Assembly: GCF_015265475.1 (NCBI RefSeq)
Contig: NZ_CP054493.1
Location: 2,418,001-2,482,000, forward strand
Length of the DNA: 64,000 nucleotides
Reading direction: 5' to 3'
Source of the DNA: Candidatus Sulfurimonas marisnigri
GTDB taxonomy: Bacteria > Campylobacterota > Campylobacteria > Campylobacterales > Sulfurimonadaceae
How positions within the stretch are numbered: the first letter of the stretch is position 1; each line of letters starts with the position of its first letter. The translations under genes and the position numbers were made by a program. The notes under the pieces were generated by a model that had not been told where the DNA came from, ran no database searches, and worked only from the letters and a program-made list of their open reading frames with translations. Of the stretch, positions 1 to 8,343 are shown piece after piece.

Positions 1-71
1 ATAATTATCCAAATTATCCCCAAATCTTAAAATTCACCTTGTCTTTAACTTAATTTTAATTATATTTAAGC

Positions 72-77
72 TAATAT
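72..77 (+). promoter_or_regulatory. putative -10 element upstream of rpsT
   Basis: A TAATAT hexamer lies in the AT-rich leader 39 bp before the rpsT start, with TTTAA runs upstream but no clear -35, as is usual in epsilonproteobacteria. The only other element seen in bases 1-110 is the AGAAGG ribosome-binding site just before the rpsT ATG. The promoter call is inferred from position and composition. Confidence 0.35.
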
Positions 78-110
78 TCTGCACTAAAATTTAATGAGAA
101 GGACTCATAC

Positions 111-371
111 ATGGCAAATCACAAGTCATCAATTAAGAGAATTCGCCAAACTATCGTTCGTACAGAGCGTAATCGTTTCTACAGAACTCGTCTTAAAAAC
201 ATTGTTAAGGATGTTCGTTCTGCAATCGAAGCAGGCAACAAAGAAGAAGCATCGTCAGCAATGACAGTAGCTAACAAACAAATTCAAAAATTTGTAAGCA
301 AAGGTATCTTAAAAAAAGAAACTGCTGCTAGAAAAATAAGTCGTCTACACAGAGCTGTAAACGCAATATAA
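111..371 (+). CDS. rpsT: 30S ribosomal protein S20
   Basis: This is ribosomal protein S20, which binds 16S rRNA directly during early assembly of the small subunit. The 86-residue length and the strongly basic, all-helical composition with the N-terminal stretch [13 protein letters not shown] are typical of the family. An AGAAGG ribosome-binding site precedes the ATG. It is followed after 13 bp by prfA on the same strand, the usual rpsT-prfA pairing of epsilonproteobacteria, so the two are probably co-transcribed. Confidence 0.97.
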   Translation: MANHKSSIKRIRQTIVRTERNRFYRTRLKNIVKDVRSAIEAGNKEEASSAMTVANKQIQKFVSKGILKKETAARKISRLHRAVNAI

Positions 372-384
372 GGTTAACAATTAA

Positions 385-1452
385 ATGTTAGCCGATAAAC
401 TAAATCCGTTTATCAATCGATATAATGAACTTGGCGAAATGCTAAGTTCACCTGACATAACTTCAGACATCAAAAGAATGACTCAACTCTCCAAAGAACA
501 ATCTTCACTTTTACCAATAGTTGAAAAAGCAAAAGAGTACAAATCAGTTATTGCACAAATTACTGAATCTAAAGAGATGTTGAGTGATCCAGAGATGATA
601 GATATGGCGAAAGAAGAGCTTAAAGAGTTAGAACCTCAACTTCCAATTATTGAAGAAGAGATTAAACTTTTGCTTTTACCAAAAGATCCAAATGATGATA
701 AAAATATCATTGTTGAGCTTCGTGCTGGAGCTGGTGGAGATGAAGCTGCTATCTTTGTTGGTAATCTTTTCGATGCTTACACGCGCTATGCAGATCTAAA
801 AGGGTGGAAGATTGAGCTTTTAAGTACATCTCCATCTGATGCTGGCGGATTTAAAGAGATTATAGCACTTATTAAAGGTGATCAGGTTTATAGTAGATTG
901 AAGTATGAAGGTGGAACTCACCGTGTTCAACGTGTTCCTGCAACAGAGTCACAAGGTCGTGTTCACACTTCAGCAATTACAGTCGCTGTTATGCCTGAAG
1001 TTGATGACGTTGAGATAGAGATAAATGAGAACGATCTAAAAATCGATGTTATGCGCTCATCTGGATGTGGAGGGCAAAGTGTAAATACAACAGATTCCGC
1101 TGTTCGTATAACTCACTTGCCTACTGGTTTAGTTGTTACCAACCAAGACCAAAAATCTCAACACAAAAATAGAGAAAAAGCTATGAAGGTTCTAAAAGCT
1201 AGACTTTATGACTTAGAGATGCGAGAAGCACAAGCTAAAGATAGTGCAACAAGGTCTGTTCAAGTTGGAACCGGAGATAGAAGTGGAAGAATTAGAACAT
1301 ATAATTATCCACAAAATCGCATAAGTGATCATAGAATAACGTTAACGCTTTACAGATTGAATGAGATTATGAGTGGTGGACTTCTCGATGAAGTTATTGA
1401 CAATCTTATAACAGATCATCAAGCTAAAATAGTAGAGGCAGCTGGACTCTAG
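385..1452 (+). CDS. prfA: Peptide chain release factor 1
   Basis: RF1 reads UAA and UAG stop codons and triggers peptidyl-tRNA hydrolysis on the ribosome. The 355 residues match the family length. The catalytic GGQ motif sits near residue 230 in [13 protein letters not shown], where its glutamine is normally methylated by PrmC. The anticodon-like PxT-type recognition region precedes it ([10 protein letters not shown]). The gene lies 13 bp after rpsT and ends in a hairpin shared with the convergent dapF. Confidence 0.97.
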   Translation: MLADKLNPFINRYNELGEMLSSPDITSDIKRMTQLSKEQSSLLPIVEKAKEYKSVIAQITESKEMLSDPEMIDMAKEELKELEPQLPIIEEEIKLLLLPKDPNDDKNIIVELRAGAGGDEAAIFVGNLFDAYTRYADLKGWKIELLSTSPSDAGGFKEIIALIKGDQVYSRLKYEGGTHRVQRVPATESQGRVHTSAITVAVMPEVDDVEIEINENDLKIDVMRSSGCGGQSVNTTDSAVRITHLPTGLVVTNQDQKSQHKNREKAMKVLKARLYDLEMREAQAKDSATRSVQVGTGDRSGRIRTYNYPQNRISDHRITLTLYRLNEIMSGGLLDEVIDNLITDHQAKIVEAAGL

Positions 1453-1480
1453 TCTCAAAAGAGACTAGGCTTTAGTGCCT
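1449..1480. terminator. convergent prfA/dapF terminator hairpins
   Basis: A perfect 8-bp stem, CTAGTCTC / GAGACTAG with an AAAA loop (1449-1468), begins on the prfA stop codon. It is followed by a short AGGC/GCCT hairpin reaching the end of dapF. No long U tract follows in either direction, so this is probably a compact bidirectional terminator; its function is inferred. Confidence 0.55.
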
Positions 1481-2237
1481 AAATCTCCCAGTCAGTTTCA
1501 AAGACCTTCTTAACCATACCCTTAAAAGTAATAGTTTTATCATTCATACCCAAATAAAGAGTATCGCCGCTTTTTGGATAAACCTCAATGTTGCTACTAA
1601 TTTTTTTCTCTGCTAGTGCCCTATAAAAACAAGCAGCCATTCCCGTCCCACACGCTAAAGTTTCATCCTCAACACCGCGCTCATACGTTCTAACTCTTAA
1701 GTTATTTCCATCAACAAAAGCTATATTTACATTTGCATTATATTTATATCTTAGTTCTCTAGCTTCTAGTATGTTAAACTCTTCTATATTGTCTGTAAAG
1801 CTTACCATATGAGGAACACCTGTATCTAGTTTCCACCAATTTTTTCCGCCAAATATTATATCTTTTTCTAAAATCTTTGGCTGGGTAAGCTCACTAAGGA
1901 CCATTCCACTATTAGCACTATTTGCATCAACCTCAGCCTTTATTACGCCTGCTTCAGTTAAAAAACTCATATTTTTTGGAGCCAATTCATTGTAAAAAGC
2001 ATAATGAGCACAGGCACGACTTCCATTTCCGCACATCTCTGCCGTACTTCCATCAGAGTTATAAAATTGCCATTCGAAGTCATATTCATCGTGAGGAACT
2101 ATAACAATCAGACCATCAGCACCTATTCCATCTTGTCTATGACAAATCTCTTGTGCTAATTTACTTCTATCCTTTTTAACATCTAGGTGAAAAATAACAA
2201 AGTCATTTCCATTTCCACTATATTTTGCTACTTTCAT
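1479..2237 (-). CDS. dapF: Diaminopimelate epimerase
   Basis: DapF interconverts LL- and meso-diaminopimelate, the last step before lysine and the source of the peptidoglycan cross-linking residue. The two catalytic cysteines are visible: Cys69 in MCGNGSRACAHY and Cys196 in ACGTGMAAC. The length of 252 residues is normal. It heads toward prfA and lies 7 bp downstream of coaE on the same strand, so dapF, coaE and the speE-like gene probably form one unit. Confidence 0.96.
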   Translation of the reverse strand: MKVAKYSGNGNDFVIFHLDVKKDRSKLAQEICHRQDGIGADGLIVIVPHDEYDFEWQFYNSDGSTAEMCGNGSRACAHYAFYNELAPKNMSFLTEAGVIKAEVDANSANSGMVLSELTQPKILEKDIIFGGKNWWKLDTGVPHMVSFTDNIEEFNILEARELRYKYNANVNIAFVDGNNLRVRTYERGVEDETLACGTGMAACFYRALAEKKISSNIEVYPKSGDTLYLGMNDKTITFKGMVKKVFETDWEI

Positions 2238-2244
2238 TTTTGTC

Positions 2245-2838
2245 CTATAAGTACTTTTCTTTAATCATATCTACAAACTCTTCACACTCTTGTTGTAGAT
2301 GCTTTAAATTTTTAGAGTTATCAATAACCCATGTAGCTCTTTTTTTCTTCTCTTCTATAGGCATTTGCGAGGCTATTCGTCTGAGTGACTCATCTTTTGA
2401 GTAACCATTTCTCTTCATAAACCTCTCTAGTTGAATATCACTTGGAGTGTAAACAACCACACAATCTTTAATATCATAAGCACCATTTTCAAAAAAGAGA
2501 GGAATATCTATAAGATATGGGAATTTAAAACTATCTTGCTTAATACTTCTTAATTCTATTTCAGCTCTTATTTTTGGATGAAGAAACTCTTCTAATTTTT
2601 TCTTGGCATCAACGTTTGAAAAAACCAAACTTCCAAGTTTAGCTCTGTCAACTTTTGAGCCATTAACATATTCATCACCAAAGTTCTCTCTAACCCAAGA
2701 AGAAGACGCATCCAAAATCTCATGAGATATACTATCGGCATCTATAACTCTCATTCCATTGAGAGCTAAAAGGGACGCTACAGTACTTTTACCTGTAGCA
2801 ATTCCGCCGGTTAAGGCAATAGCATACTTAAATGCCAT
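2245..2838 (-). CDS. coaE: Dephospho-CoA kinase
   Basis: CoaE phosphorylates the ribose 3'-hydroxyl of dephospho-CoA, completing coenzyme A synthesis in the cytoplasm. The P-loop GGIATGKS spans residues 11-18, followed by the family's conserved DADSISHEIL segment. The length of 197 residues is typical. Its start shares one base with the stop codon of the upstream speE-like gene, indicating translational coupling. Confidence 0.95.
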   Translation of the reverse strand: MAFKYAIALTGGIATGKSTVASLLALNGMRVIDADSISHEILDASSSWVRENFGDEYVNGSKVDRAKLGSLVFSNVDAKKKLEEFLHPKIRAEIELRSIKQDSFKFPYLIDIPLFFENGAYDIKDCVVVYTPSDIQLERFMKRNGYSKDESLRRIASQMPIEEKKKRATWVIDNSKNLKHLQQECEEFVDMIKEKYL

Positions 2839-3383
2839 TAGTTTTTCACAATACCTAAATACTCTTTACGAATATAGTTACCCATTGCAAAAGAAGCTAC
2901 ATGTACATCGCAGTTATAATAACTTAACCCATCAATCATATCAGAACGATGAAGATTGATATCCGCAGTCGGATGATACTCTTTAGAGCTAAGAAGTGCA
3001 GTAGAGCAGTTGCCCAGATTGTATGGCATAATCACTTTAAAATATCTACCCAAAGTTTTCATTAAAATTTTGTTTGCTTCAGTCTCATCTAAAGTTGGAT
3101 GAATAGTAACAAACTGCCCATCATCTTCTAAAACACGGTCGATATGTGAGATAAATGCCGCATCTGCTTGCATTTCAGAAATAACAACATCATATGCCTT
3201 GTCCTCTAAAGCACTGATCGCCTCAAGCTTACAAGAGATAACTTTTGAACCAACTTCAACATGTCTTTCTAGCTCTTCACTTAATAACTCTGCATTATCG
3301 CTGATTATTAAAACATTTTTTGGATCTTTGCTAGTACATAGAGGTACGTGAACCATCATTTCTGGATATGTAAATTCATTCAT
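2838..3383 (-). CDS. Spermidine synthase-like protein
   Basis: The protein resembles a compact spermidine synthase (SpeE family), the aminopropyltransferase that makes spermidine from putrescine. A Rossmann-type stretch NVLIISDNAELLSEEL and the later DVVISEMQAD resemble the methyltransferase-like core. At 181 residues it is much shorter than typical SpeE (about 280), lacking most of the N-terminal beta domain, as in the short epsilonproteobacterial versions. Catalytic activity cannot be judged by eye. It is first in a probable operon with coaE and dapF. Confidence 0.6.
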   Translation of the reverse strand: MNEFTYPEMMVHVPLCTSKDPKNVLIISDNAELLSEELERHVEVGSKVISCKLEAISALEDKAYDVVISEMQADAAFISHIDRVLEDDGQFVTIHPTLDETEANKILMKTLGRYFKVIMPYNLGNCSTALLSSKEYHPTADINLHRSDMIDGLSYYNCDVHVASFAMGNYIRKEYLGIVKN

Positions 3384-3525
3384 TTTTTTTATTTCCTAAT
3401 TTTTTTAAAGATTTTATCATATTTGTATTAAATAGCATTAAAAACCTTAGTAATTAGATATATTTAAGCATTAATTGATAATTAGATATAATTTCATGAA
3501 ATATTTAAATCAATAAGGATAAAAA

Positions 3526-3714
3526 ATGAATTATAACAAAGTAAAAACTACATGTAGAGTTGTTCGTATTGTAGCAGGGATAGCATTAATAGTGACAGGT
3601 GTAATAACAGGTAACGCATGGTTTTATTTAGGTGTTCTTCCTCTAATTGCTGGTATAGTTAACTTCTGCCCAATATGTATAGTAAGTAAAAAGTGTGACC
3701 TACCTAATGGGTAA
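3526..3714 (+). CDS. DUF2892 family small inner-membrane protein
   Basis: This 62-residue protein has two hydrophobic segments (about residues 13-28 and 31-50) and a CPICIVSKKC cysteine cluster near the C terminus, the pattern of the DUF2892/YgaP-type membrane domain. That domain is often found beside rhodanese or sulfur-metabolism genes. It lies 71 bp upstream of the flavocytochrome-type sulfide dehydrogenase flavoprotein on the same strand, which suggests a sulfur-related role, but its function is unknown. Confidence 0.7.
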   Translation: MNYNKVKTTCRVVRIVAGIALIVTGVITGNAWFYLGVLPLIAGIVNFCPICIVSKKCDLPNG

Positions 3715-3747
3715 AACTTTGCTATAAGAATCTAACAAGTCAAAATA

Positions 3748-3761
3748 TGATAATATTATCA
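3748..3761. promoter_or_regulatory. TGATA-N4-TATCA palindrome upstream of FCSD flavoprotein
   Basis: A perfect 14-bp palindrome, TGATAATATTATCA, ends 24 bp before the ATG of the sulfide dehydrogenase flavoprotein. Similar sites sit at nearly the same distance before two other exported-protein genes in this window (8125-8142 and 45910-45923). A shared operator is inferred; the regulator is not identifiable from the sequence. Confidence 0.5.
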
Positions 3762-3785
3762 CAAAAAATTTCATAAGGAATTTAT

Positions 3786-5117
3786 ATGAGCATCTCAAGA
3801 AGAGAGATTTTAACATTATCAGGTTTAGCAGTTGCTTCTACTGCACTTAGTGCTTCCAATAAAACAAAGGCTAAACTAAATACTGAGTATAAAGCACCAA
3901 TACCTGATACTACTAAACCAAGAGTAGTCGTTGTTGGTGGTGGATGGTCTGGACTCTCAATTGCAAAAAATACAAAAATATTTGCTCCTGATGCAGAGGT
4001 AATCCTTGTTGAACAAAGACATGAATTTACATCTTGTCCGCTTAGTAACCTGTGGCTGGTAGATAAAATTGAACTAGAATATTTGACACATGATTATCTG
4101 CAAGCCGCTAGAAACTATAACTATACTTATTTCCAATCAACAGCAATTGGTCTAGATAAAGAGAATCAAATCCTTGAAACTAGCGACGGCAGTATCAAAT
4201 ATGACTATTTAGTTATGGCTCCTGGAATTGACTATGATTATTCTCGCTGGACAAAAGATTTAACTTTTGAAAATAGACTAAGACGTGATTATCCTGCAGG
4301 ATTTATTCCTGGTTCTGAACATATCACATTAAAAAATAAAGTTTTAAACTTCAAAGGCGGCAACTTTTTATTAACAGTGCCAGCTGGTAACTACAGATGT
4401 CTTCCTGCTCCCTACGAGAGAGCTTGTATTATAGCTGACCATTTTAAGCAAAACAATATAAAAGGCAAAGTGATTTTACTTGATGAGAACAATACTATCA
4501 CTATCAAAGAAAAAGGTTTTCAAAGTGCTTTTACTGAGCTATATGCTGACTACATAGAGTATGTACCAAGCTCAGTAATCAATAAAATTGACTTAGATAA
4601 CAAAATTGTTTACACAGAGTTTGATGAGTTTGAATTTGAAGATGCATCCTTTTATCCTCATGTGAGAGGTGCTAAGATTCTAGAGAGAATGGGGCTAGCA
4701 AAAGATGCAAAAAATATGATGGAGGGTCATATTAACCCTCTAACTTATGAAGCTATTGATGCAAAAAATGTATTCATTACTGGTGATGCTCGTCCTATGG
4801 GATTCTCAAAGTCAGGTAATACTTCAAACTCTGAAGGGTTCATTGTAGCAGCTAATATCGCACAAAGAATCAATAAAACGCCTGTCCTAGCCTGGGAACC
4901 ACCAACCACAACTTGCTTCTCTGCTATATCAACAGCACCTGAAAAGGCAATATACATCTATACTCAATACTCTTATGACAAGAAAACTAAAGCTTTTGAT
5001 TTTGCTGGAACAATAAGTAGTGAAGACTGGAAAAAACACGGTGAAGTTAATGCAAATTCTATTTATGACTGGGCTACTGCTTTGTACCATGATATGTTTG
5101 GATCTAAAAACTCCTAA
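3786..5117 (+). CDS. Flavocytochrome c-type sulfide dehydrogenase flavoprotein (FccB/SoxF-like)
   Basis: This is a periplasmic FAD enzyme expected to oxidise sulfide or polysulfide. The N terminus carries a twin-arginine signal (SRREILTLSG), then the FAD-binding VVVVGGGWSGLS near residue 50. Active-site cysteines typical of FCSD are recognisable in YRCLPAPYERAC and in the C-terminal flavin-binding domain (PPTTTCFSAIS). The 443 residues fit FccB/SoxF. No cytochrome subunit gene is adjacent; the upstream neighbour is a DUF2892 membrane protein. It may use a soluble cytochrome encoded elsewhere. The start has an AAGGAA ribosome-binding site. Confidence 0.85.
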   Translation: MSISRREILTLSGLAVASTALSASNKTKAKLNTEYKAPIPDTTKPRVVVVGGGWSGLSIAKNTKIFAPDAEVILVEQRHEFTSCPLSNLWLVDKIELEYLTHDYLQAARNYNYTYFQSTAIGLDKENQILETSDGSIKYDYLVMAPGIDYDYSRWTKDLTFENRLRRDYPAGFIPGSEHITLKNKVLNFKGGNFLLTVPAGNYRCLPAPYERACIIADHFKQNNIKGKVILLDENNTITIKEKGFQSAFTELYADYIEYVPSSVINKIDLDNKIVYTEFDEFEFEDASFYPHVRGAKILERMGLAKDAKNMMEGHINPLTYEAIDAKNVFITGDARPMGFSKSGNTSNSEGFIVAANIAQRINKTPVLAWEPPTTTCFSAISTAPEKAIYIYTQYSYDKKTKAFDFAGTISSEDWKKHGEVNANSIYDWATALYHDMFGSKNS

Positions 5118-5140
5118 ACTTGATTTATGCTCCAATAAGG

Positions 5141-5146
5141 TATAAT
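5141..5146 (+). promoter_or_regulatory. -10 element of purM promoter
   Basis: The sequence AAGGTATAATCCC, 27 bp before the purM start, has the strong TATAAT -10 with no clear -35 that characterises epsilonproteobacterial sigma-70 promoters. Confidence 0.6.
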
Positions 5147-5172
5147 CCCACACTTTAAAATTGGAGTTCTAA

Positions 5173-6171
5173 ATGAGCCAAATTAGCTACAAAGATGCCG
5201 GTGTTGATATAGATGCTGGTAATAGTTTCGTTGAAAACATCAAACCTCTTGTTAAATCAACAAAAATTCCGGGTGTTATAGGTGGTATAGGCTCTTTCGC
5301 CGGTGCATTTGAGTTACCAAAAGGTTTTAAAGAGCCTGTAATGCTCGCGGCAACTGATGGAGTTGGTACAAAGTTAAAACTTGCTATTGACTCAGGGATT
5401 CACAATACAGTTGGAATTGATTTAGTTGCGATGTGTGTTAATGACCTTCTTTGTAACTTCGGTACTCCATCTTTTTTCTTAGATTATTATGCAACTGGCA
5501 AACTTGATGTAAACGTAGCAACAAATGTAGTTGCTGGAATTGCTGAGGGTTGCATAAGAAGCGAATGTGCTCTTATCGGTGGTGAAACTGCTGAAATGCC
5601 TGGAATGTACTCTGAAAATGATTATGACTTAGCTGGCTTTGCTGTAGGTGTTGCTGAAAAATCTGAGATGGATAGAGTCTCACTTGTTCGTGCTGGCCAT
5701 AAGCTTATAGCACTTCCAAGTTCAGGACTTCACTCAAATGGTTTCTCGCTAGCTAGAAAAGTTCTTTTTGAAAAAATGAATTTAGACTTCAATGAAGACT
5801 TCAACGGTAAACCCCTTATTGAGACTCTGCTTGAACCTACCAACATCTATGTAAAAACATTCAAAGCACTAAAAAATGAGATAGTGGCTATGGCTCATAT
5901 TACTGGTGGTGGAATTGTAGAAAATTTACCTCGTGTTTTACCTGAGAACTTAATGGCTGAAGTAAAAAAAGACTCTATAAAAGTTCTTCCAATATTTGAG
6001 TTAATAGGTCAACATGTAGATTTAGATGAAATGTATAGAGCATTCAATATGGGTGTCGGTATGATTTTAGTTGTAGAAGATAAAAACGTAAATGCCGTTT
6101 TAGCTAAAGCTGAAGGTTCTTACTTGATAGGTGGAATAAAAGAAGGCTCTCGTGAAGCAGTAATGATATAA
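5173..6171 (+). CDS. purM: Phosphoribosylformylglycinamidine cyclo-ligase (AIR synthetase)
   Basis: PurM closes the imidazole ring, converting FGAM to AIR with ATP in de novo purine synthesis. The protein begins with the family signature YKDAGVDIDAGN, and DGVGTKLKLA, IGGETAEMPGMY and SSGLHSNGFSL are all present. The length of 332 residues is standard. It is a single-gene unit with its own promoter, and it ends in a strong hairpin region facing the lipoprotein gene. Confidence 0.97.
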   Translation: MSQISYKDAGVDIDAGNSFVENIKPLVKSTKIPGVIGGIGSFAGAFELPKGFKEPVMLAATDGVGTKLKLAIDSGIHNTVGIDLVAMCVNDLLCNFGTPSFFLDYYATGKLDVNVATNVVAGIAEGCIRSECALIGGETAEMPGMYSENDYDLAGFAVGVAEKSEMDRVSLVRAGHKLIALPSSGLHSNGFSLARKVLFEKMNLDFNEDFNGKPLIETLLEPTNIYVKTFKALKNEIVAMAHITGGGIVENLPRVLPENLMAEVKKDSIKVLPIFELIGQHVDLDEMYRAFNMGVGMILVVEDKNVNAVLAKAEGSYLIGGIKEGSREAVMI

Positions 6172-6178
6172 GGTTGTA

Positions 6179-6233
6179 GGGACAAATGTCCCAGCCACCC
6201 ACCACATAATGGGCATTTTGCTCATTATGGTGT
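6179..6233. terminator. bidirectional terminator between purM and lipoprotein gene
   Basis: Two hairpins lie between the convergent genes: a perfect GGGACA/TGTCCC stem (6179-6192), and a longer structure with CATAATG (6205-6211) pairing CATTATG (6223-6229) and an inner GGCA/TGCT stem. The symmetry suits termination from both sides; this is inferred from structure. Confidence 0.6.
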
Positions 6234-6238
6234 ATAGA

Positions 6239-7087
6239 TTACTTAAAAGGCTTCTTTAAGTCTTTAATAACATCACCAGGAACAGACGCAATAGTAGCAA
6301 ATTGCATCATACCTAGCAATGGATAATTCATAGCTATATAATACTCAGCTTGAAGCATAGTAGCTTTTCCACCACTTACAACAATTGGCCAAGGCAATAA
6401 ACCAGCATTAGCACGTCCAATTTTCTTTACAAATCTTTGTGTACCACGACCAACACTATAACCAACTAAAGTAGTATCGTCCGAAATTTTAAGCTCATAT
6501 GCAAGCCCTTTACCTTTTTTGTAATTTTTTAGCTTAGCCAATAACTCTTCATTTGAGCCTTCTCCAAGTACTTTTGTATCTTCGTAGTAAGGCATTCCTA
6601 AAGTAAAGTGAAAACCTGCTAAGTCATCAAATTCCATTTTATCTTCAGAATTTTTAAGACCAGGAAATGCACCTTCAAGCTTAGCTTTTACAGCTGAAAA
6701 TGTTGCATGATTATAATCATCTTGCATGTAAGCTTTGCCAAAATAAACTGGATTACTAAATGAGATTGTTTTTTCTTGATCATCTACAAAAAGTTTCATA
6801 ACAGCAATATTCGCACGATTTGGCTTTGCAGCCTCTTTTTTAAGTGTAGGACAAGTAAAAACAATAGTCTTACCCTCTTTAACACTTTTAAATTTTGAGA
6901 GAACTTCAAATCCAGCAGCAGTTAGTTTAGCTTCAGAATCAGCTACACTAACATAAGCACCTTGAAGATATGCGCTTACATCACCACTTGGCTCAGAGCT
7001 AGAAGCTTGAGCTTGAGTACTCTTACCGGCACAACCACAAAAAGTAAGTGCAGTTACACTAAAAATTAATGTTAAAAACTTTTTCAT
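6239..7087 (-). CDS. Putative lipoprotein of unknown function
   Basis: The N terminus is a lipoprotein signal: MKKFLTLIFSVTALTFCGC with a lipidation-type Cys19 followed by a low-complexity Ser/Ala linker. The 282-residue protein should therefore be membrane-anchored in the periplasm. I do not recognise a domain. Its start overlaps the stop of the upstream DUF302-like gene by four bases (ATGA), so the two are translationally coupled and probably act together. The FadL-type porin gene lies further upstream on the same strand, after its own terminator. Confidence 0.7.
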   Translation of the reverse strand: MKKFLTLIFSVTALTFCGCAGKSTQAQASSSEPSGDVSAYLQGAYVSVADSEAKLTAAGFEVLSKFKSVKEGKTIVFTCPTLKKEAAKPNRANIAVMKLFVDDQEKTISFSNPVYFGKAYMQDDYNHATFSAVKAKLEGAFPGLKNSEDKMEFDDLAGFHFTLGMPYYEDTKVLGEGSNEELLAKLKNYKKGKGLAYELKISDDTTLVGYSVGRGTQRFVKKIGRANAGLLPWPIVVSGGKATMLQAEYYIAMNYPLLGMMQFATIASVPGDVIKDLKKPFK

Positions 7088-8097
7088 ATCTCTTTAGCTC
7101 CTAAGCTTGTCATAATTTCTTTAATTTTACTATCCATGTCTTTAATAAACTGAAGTCTTTTAGGGTCAGTAATTTTCCCAAAAACAGCCCAGTTATCAAC
7201 ACTTGGCATACCAACTTTTAAAGTACTTGAATCTTTATCTAAGTACATGTACATTGAACATGGAGCTGAAGCACCTAATTCTGGGTGTTCCCATACATTA
7301 AACACTGTATATGAAAAAGTAAAGTGACAAAGTGAGTAAACCCAATAAGCATCATATTTATCATTTTCTAAATCATTATCAACCCAATACTCAGCAAAAT
7401 CTCTTTTACCGGCAATAATATACTCTTCAGCTTCGAATGCTTTCTCGAACTTTTCCATAAAGTCAAATTTTGCATCTAAAACATCTTCGCCTCTATCAAA
7501 AGGGATTTCCCACTCAATTAAAGTTTTAGCAGGAAGTTTGTCTATTTCAACATACTCAACTTCTCCGCCCATGCCTTCGTCGGTAGCATCACTTAAAGCA
7601 TCAATTTTTTCAGTGAAAGCCGCTCTAACACCAGCATCTTTAATCTCTGCAATATCTAGCATCGCTTGAGGGGTTAAGGTACCAACATAAGTTTTATCTT
7701 CACTTTTTTTCTTGTATATAAGGTAGTTAAGTGGAGCAAATGAGCCAAGTTTTGGTTCTTTCATAAGAAGTTCACGCATCCACTCTTCATTAGAAATAGT
7801 GATAAAACCAAGGTTATCTAAGTTTCCAACATAGTCTGTTTTAAACTGAGGATTTGGCTTACCGTCTTTTAGTAGTTTAGTACCGTAAAAAAGCTTGTAA
7901 TAGTACTCAATTTTTGGGTGAATGTCTTTTGGAGTAAATCCAGCATCTTCTAAATCAACTTCCAATATACCATTGAACGCGTCATTTCTCTCTTTATATG
8001 TACCTTCTGATACATTCAATCTTATAGCCTGATAACCAAATGCCATACTTGCTGTCAACGATAATAAAACCGCTATTTTTACAAATGCTTTAAACAT
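7084..8097 (-). CDS. Exported DUF302-like protein
   Basis: This 337-residue protein has a cleavable signal peptide (MFKAFVKIAVLLSLTASMAFG). Its C-terminal 90 residues, including APCSMYMYLDKDSSTLKVGMP and a following DNWAVFGKITDP, resemble the DUF302 fold seen in epsilonproteobacterial periplasmic proteins. The function is unknown. It forms a coupled pair with the lipoprotein gene at 6239-7087, and a TGTGATA-N4-TATCACA operator-like palindrome precedes it. The ribosome-binding site AAAGGAA fits the chosen start. Confidence 0.65.
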   Translation of the reverse strand: MFKAFVKIAVLLSLTASMAFGYQAIRLNVSEGTYKERNDAFNGILEVDLEDAGFTPKDIHPKIEYYYKLFYGTKLLKDGKPNPQFKTDYVGNLDNLGFITISNEEWMRELLMKEPKLGSFAPLNYLIYKKKSEDKTYVGTLTPQAMLDIAEIKDAGVRAAFTEKIDALSDATDEGMGGEVEYVEIDKLPAKTLIEWEIPFDRGEDVLDAKFDFMEKFEKAFEAEEYIIAGKRDFAEYWVDNDLENDKYDAYWVYSLCHFTFSYTVFNVWEHPELGASAPCSMYMYLDKDSSTLKVGMPSVDNWAVFGKITDPKRLQFIKDMDSKIKEIMTSLGAKEI

Positions 8098-8124
8098 GTG
8101 TTTCCTTTTTATTTAACTTAATTA

Positions 8125-8142
8125 TGTGATAGTTTTATCACA
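8125..8142. promoter_or_regulatory. TGTGATA-N4-TATCACA inverted repeat upstream of DUF302-like gene
   Basis: A perfect 7-bp inverted repeat with a 4-bp spacer lies 27 bp upstream of the DUF302-like start. It matches the core of the sites at 3748 and 45910. The spacing differs from the CRP (TGTGA-N6-TCACA) and FNR (TTGAT-N4-ATCAA) consensus sites, so neither name is assigned. Confidence 0.5.
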
Positions 8143-8305
8143 AAAAATCTGAAATAATTATATCATACAAATCTGTAAACTTTCTGAATTTTTGAACTAT
8201 ATTGTATTAAATAAGAAGTATTAACATACTTTGAAACACTTAAATTCATAAAGGTAAGAAAGTTAGTAGTAAATGTAAAAGTTTATGATTGGTTTTAGTT
8301 GTATT

Positions 8306-8335
8306 GCTTACCCCATGCGGAGCATGGGAGTAAAG
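8306..8335 (-). terminator. terminator of FadL-family gene
   Basis: A CCCATGC / GCATGGG 7-bp stem with a GGA loop, extended by CTTAC/GTAAAG, lies just downstream of the porin stop codon. On the minus strand it is not followed by a perfect U tract, so efficiency is uncertain. Confidence 0.55.
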
Positions 8336-8343
8336 TTGTATTT

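Noticed and set aside
1-20. Two TTATCC words resembling DnaA boxes at the window start
   Set aside because: They do not match the YTATTCACA form clustered at 57 kb, and no other origin feature is present there.
8125-8142. Calling the TGTGATA-N4-TATCACA palindrome a CRP or FNR site
   Set aside because: The half-site spacing is N8 between TGTGA and TCACA, not the N6 of CRP, and it lacks the TTGAT-N4-ATCAA of FNR.
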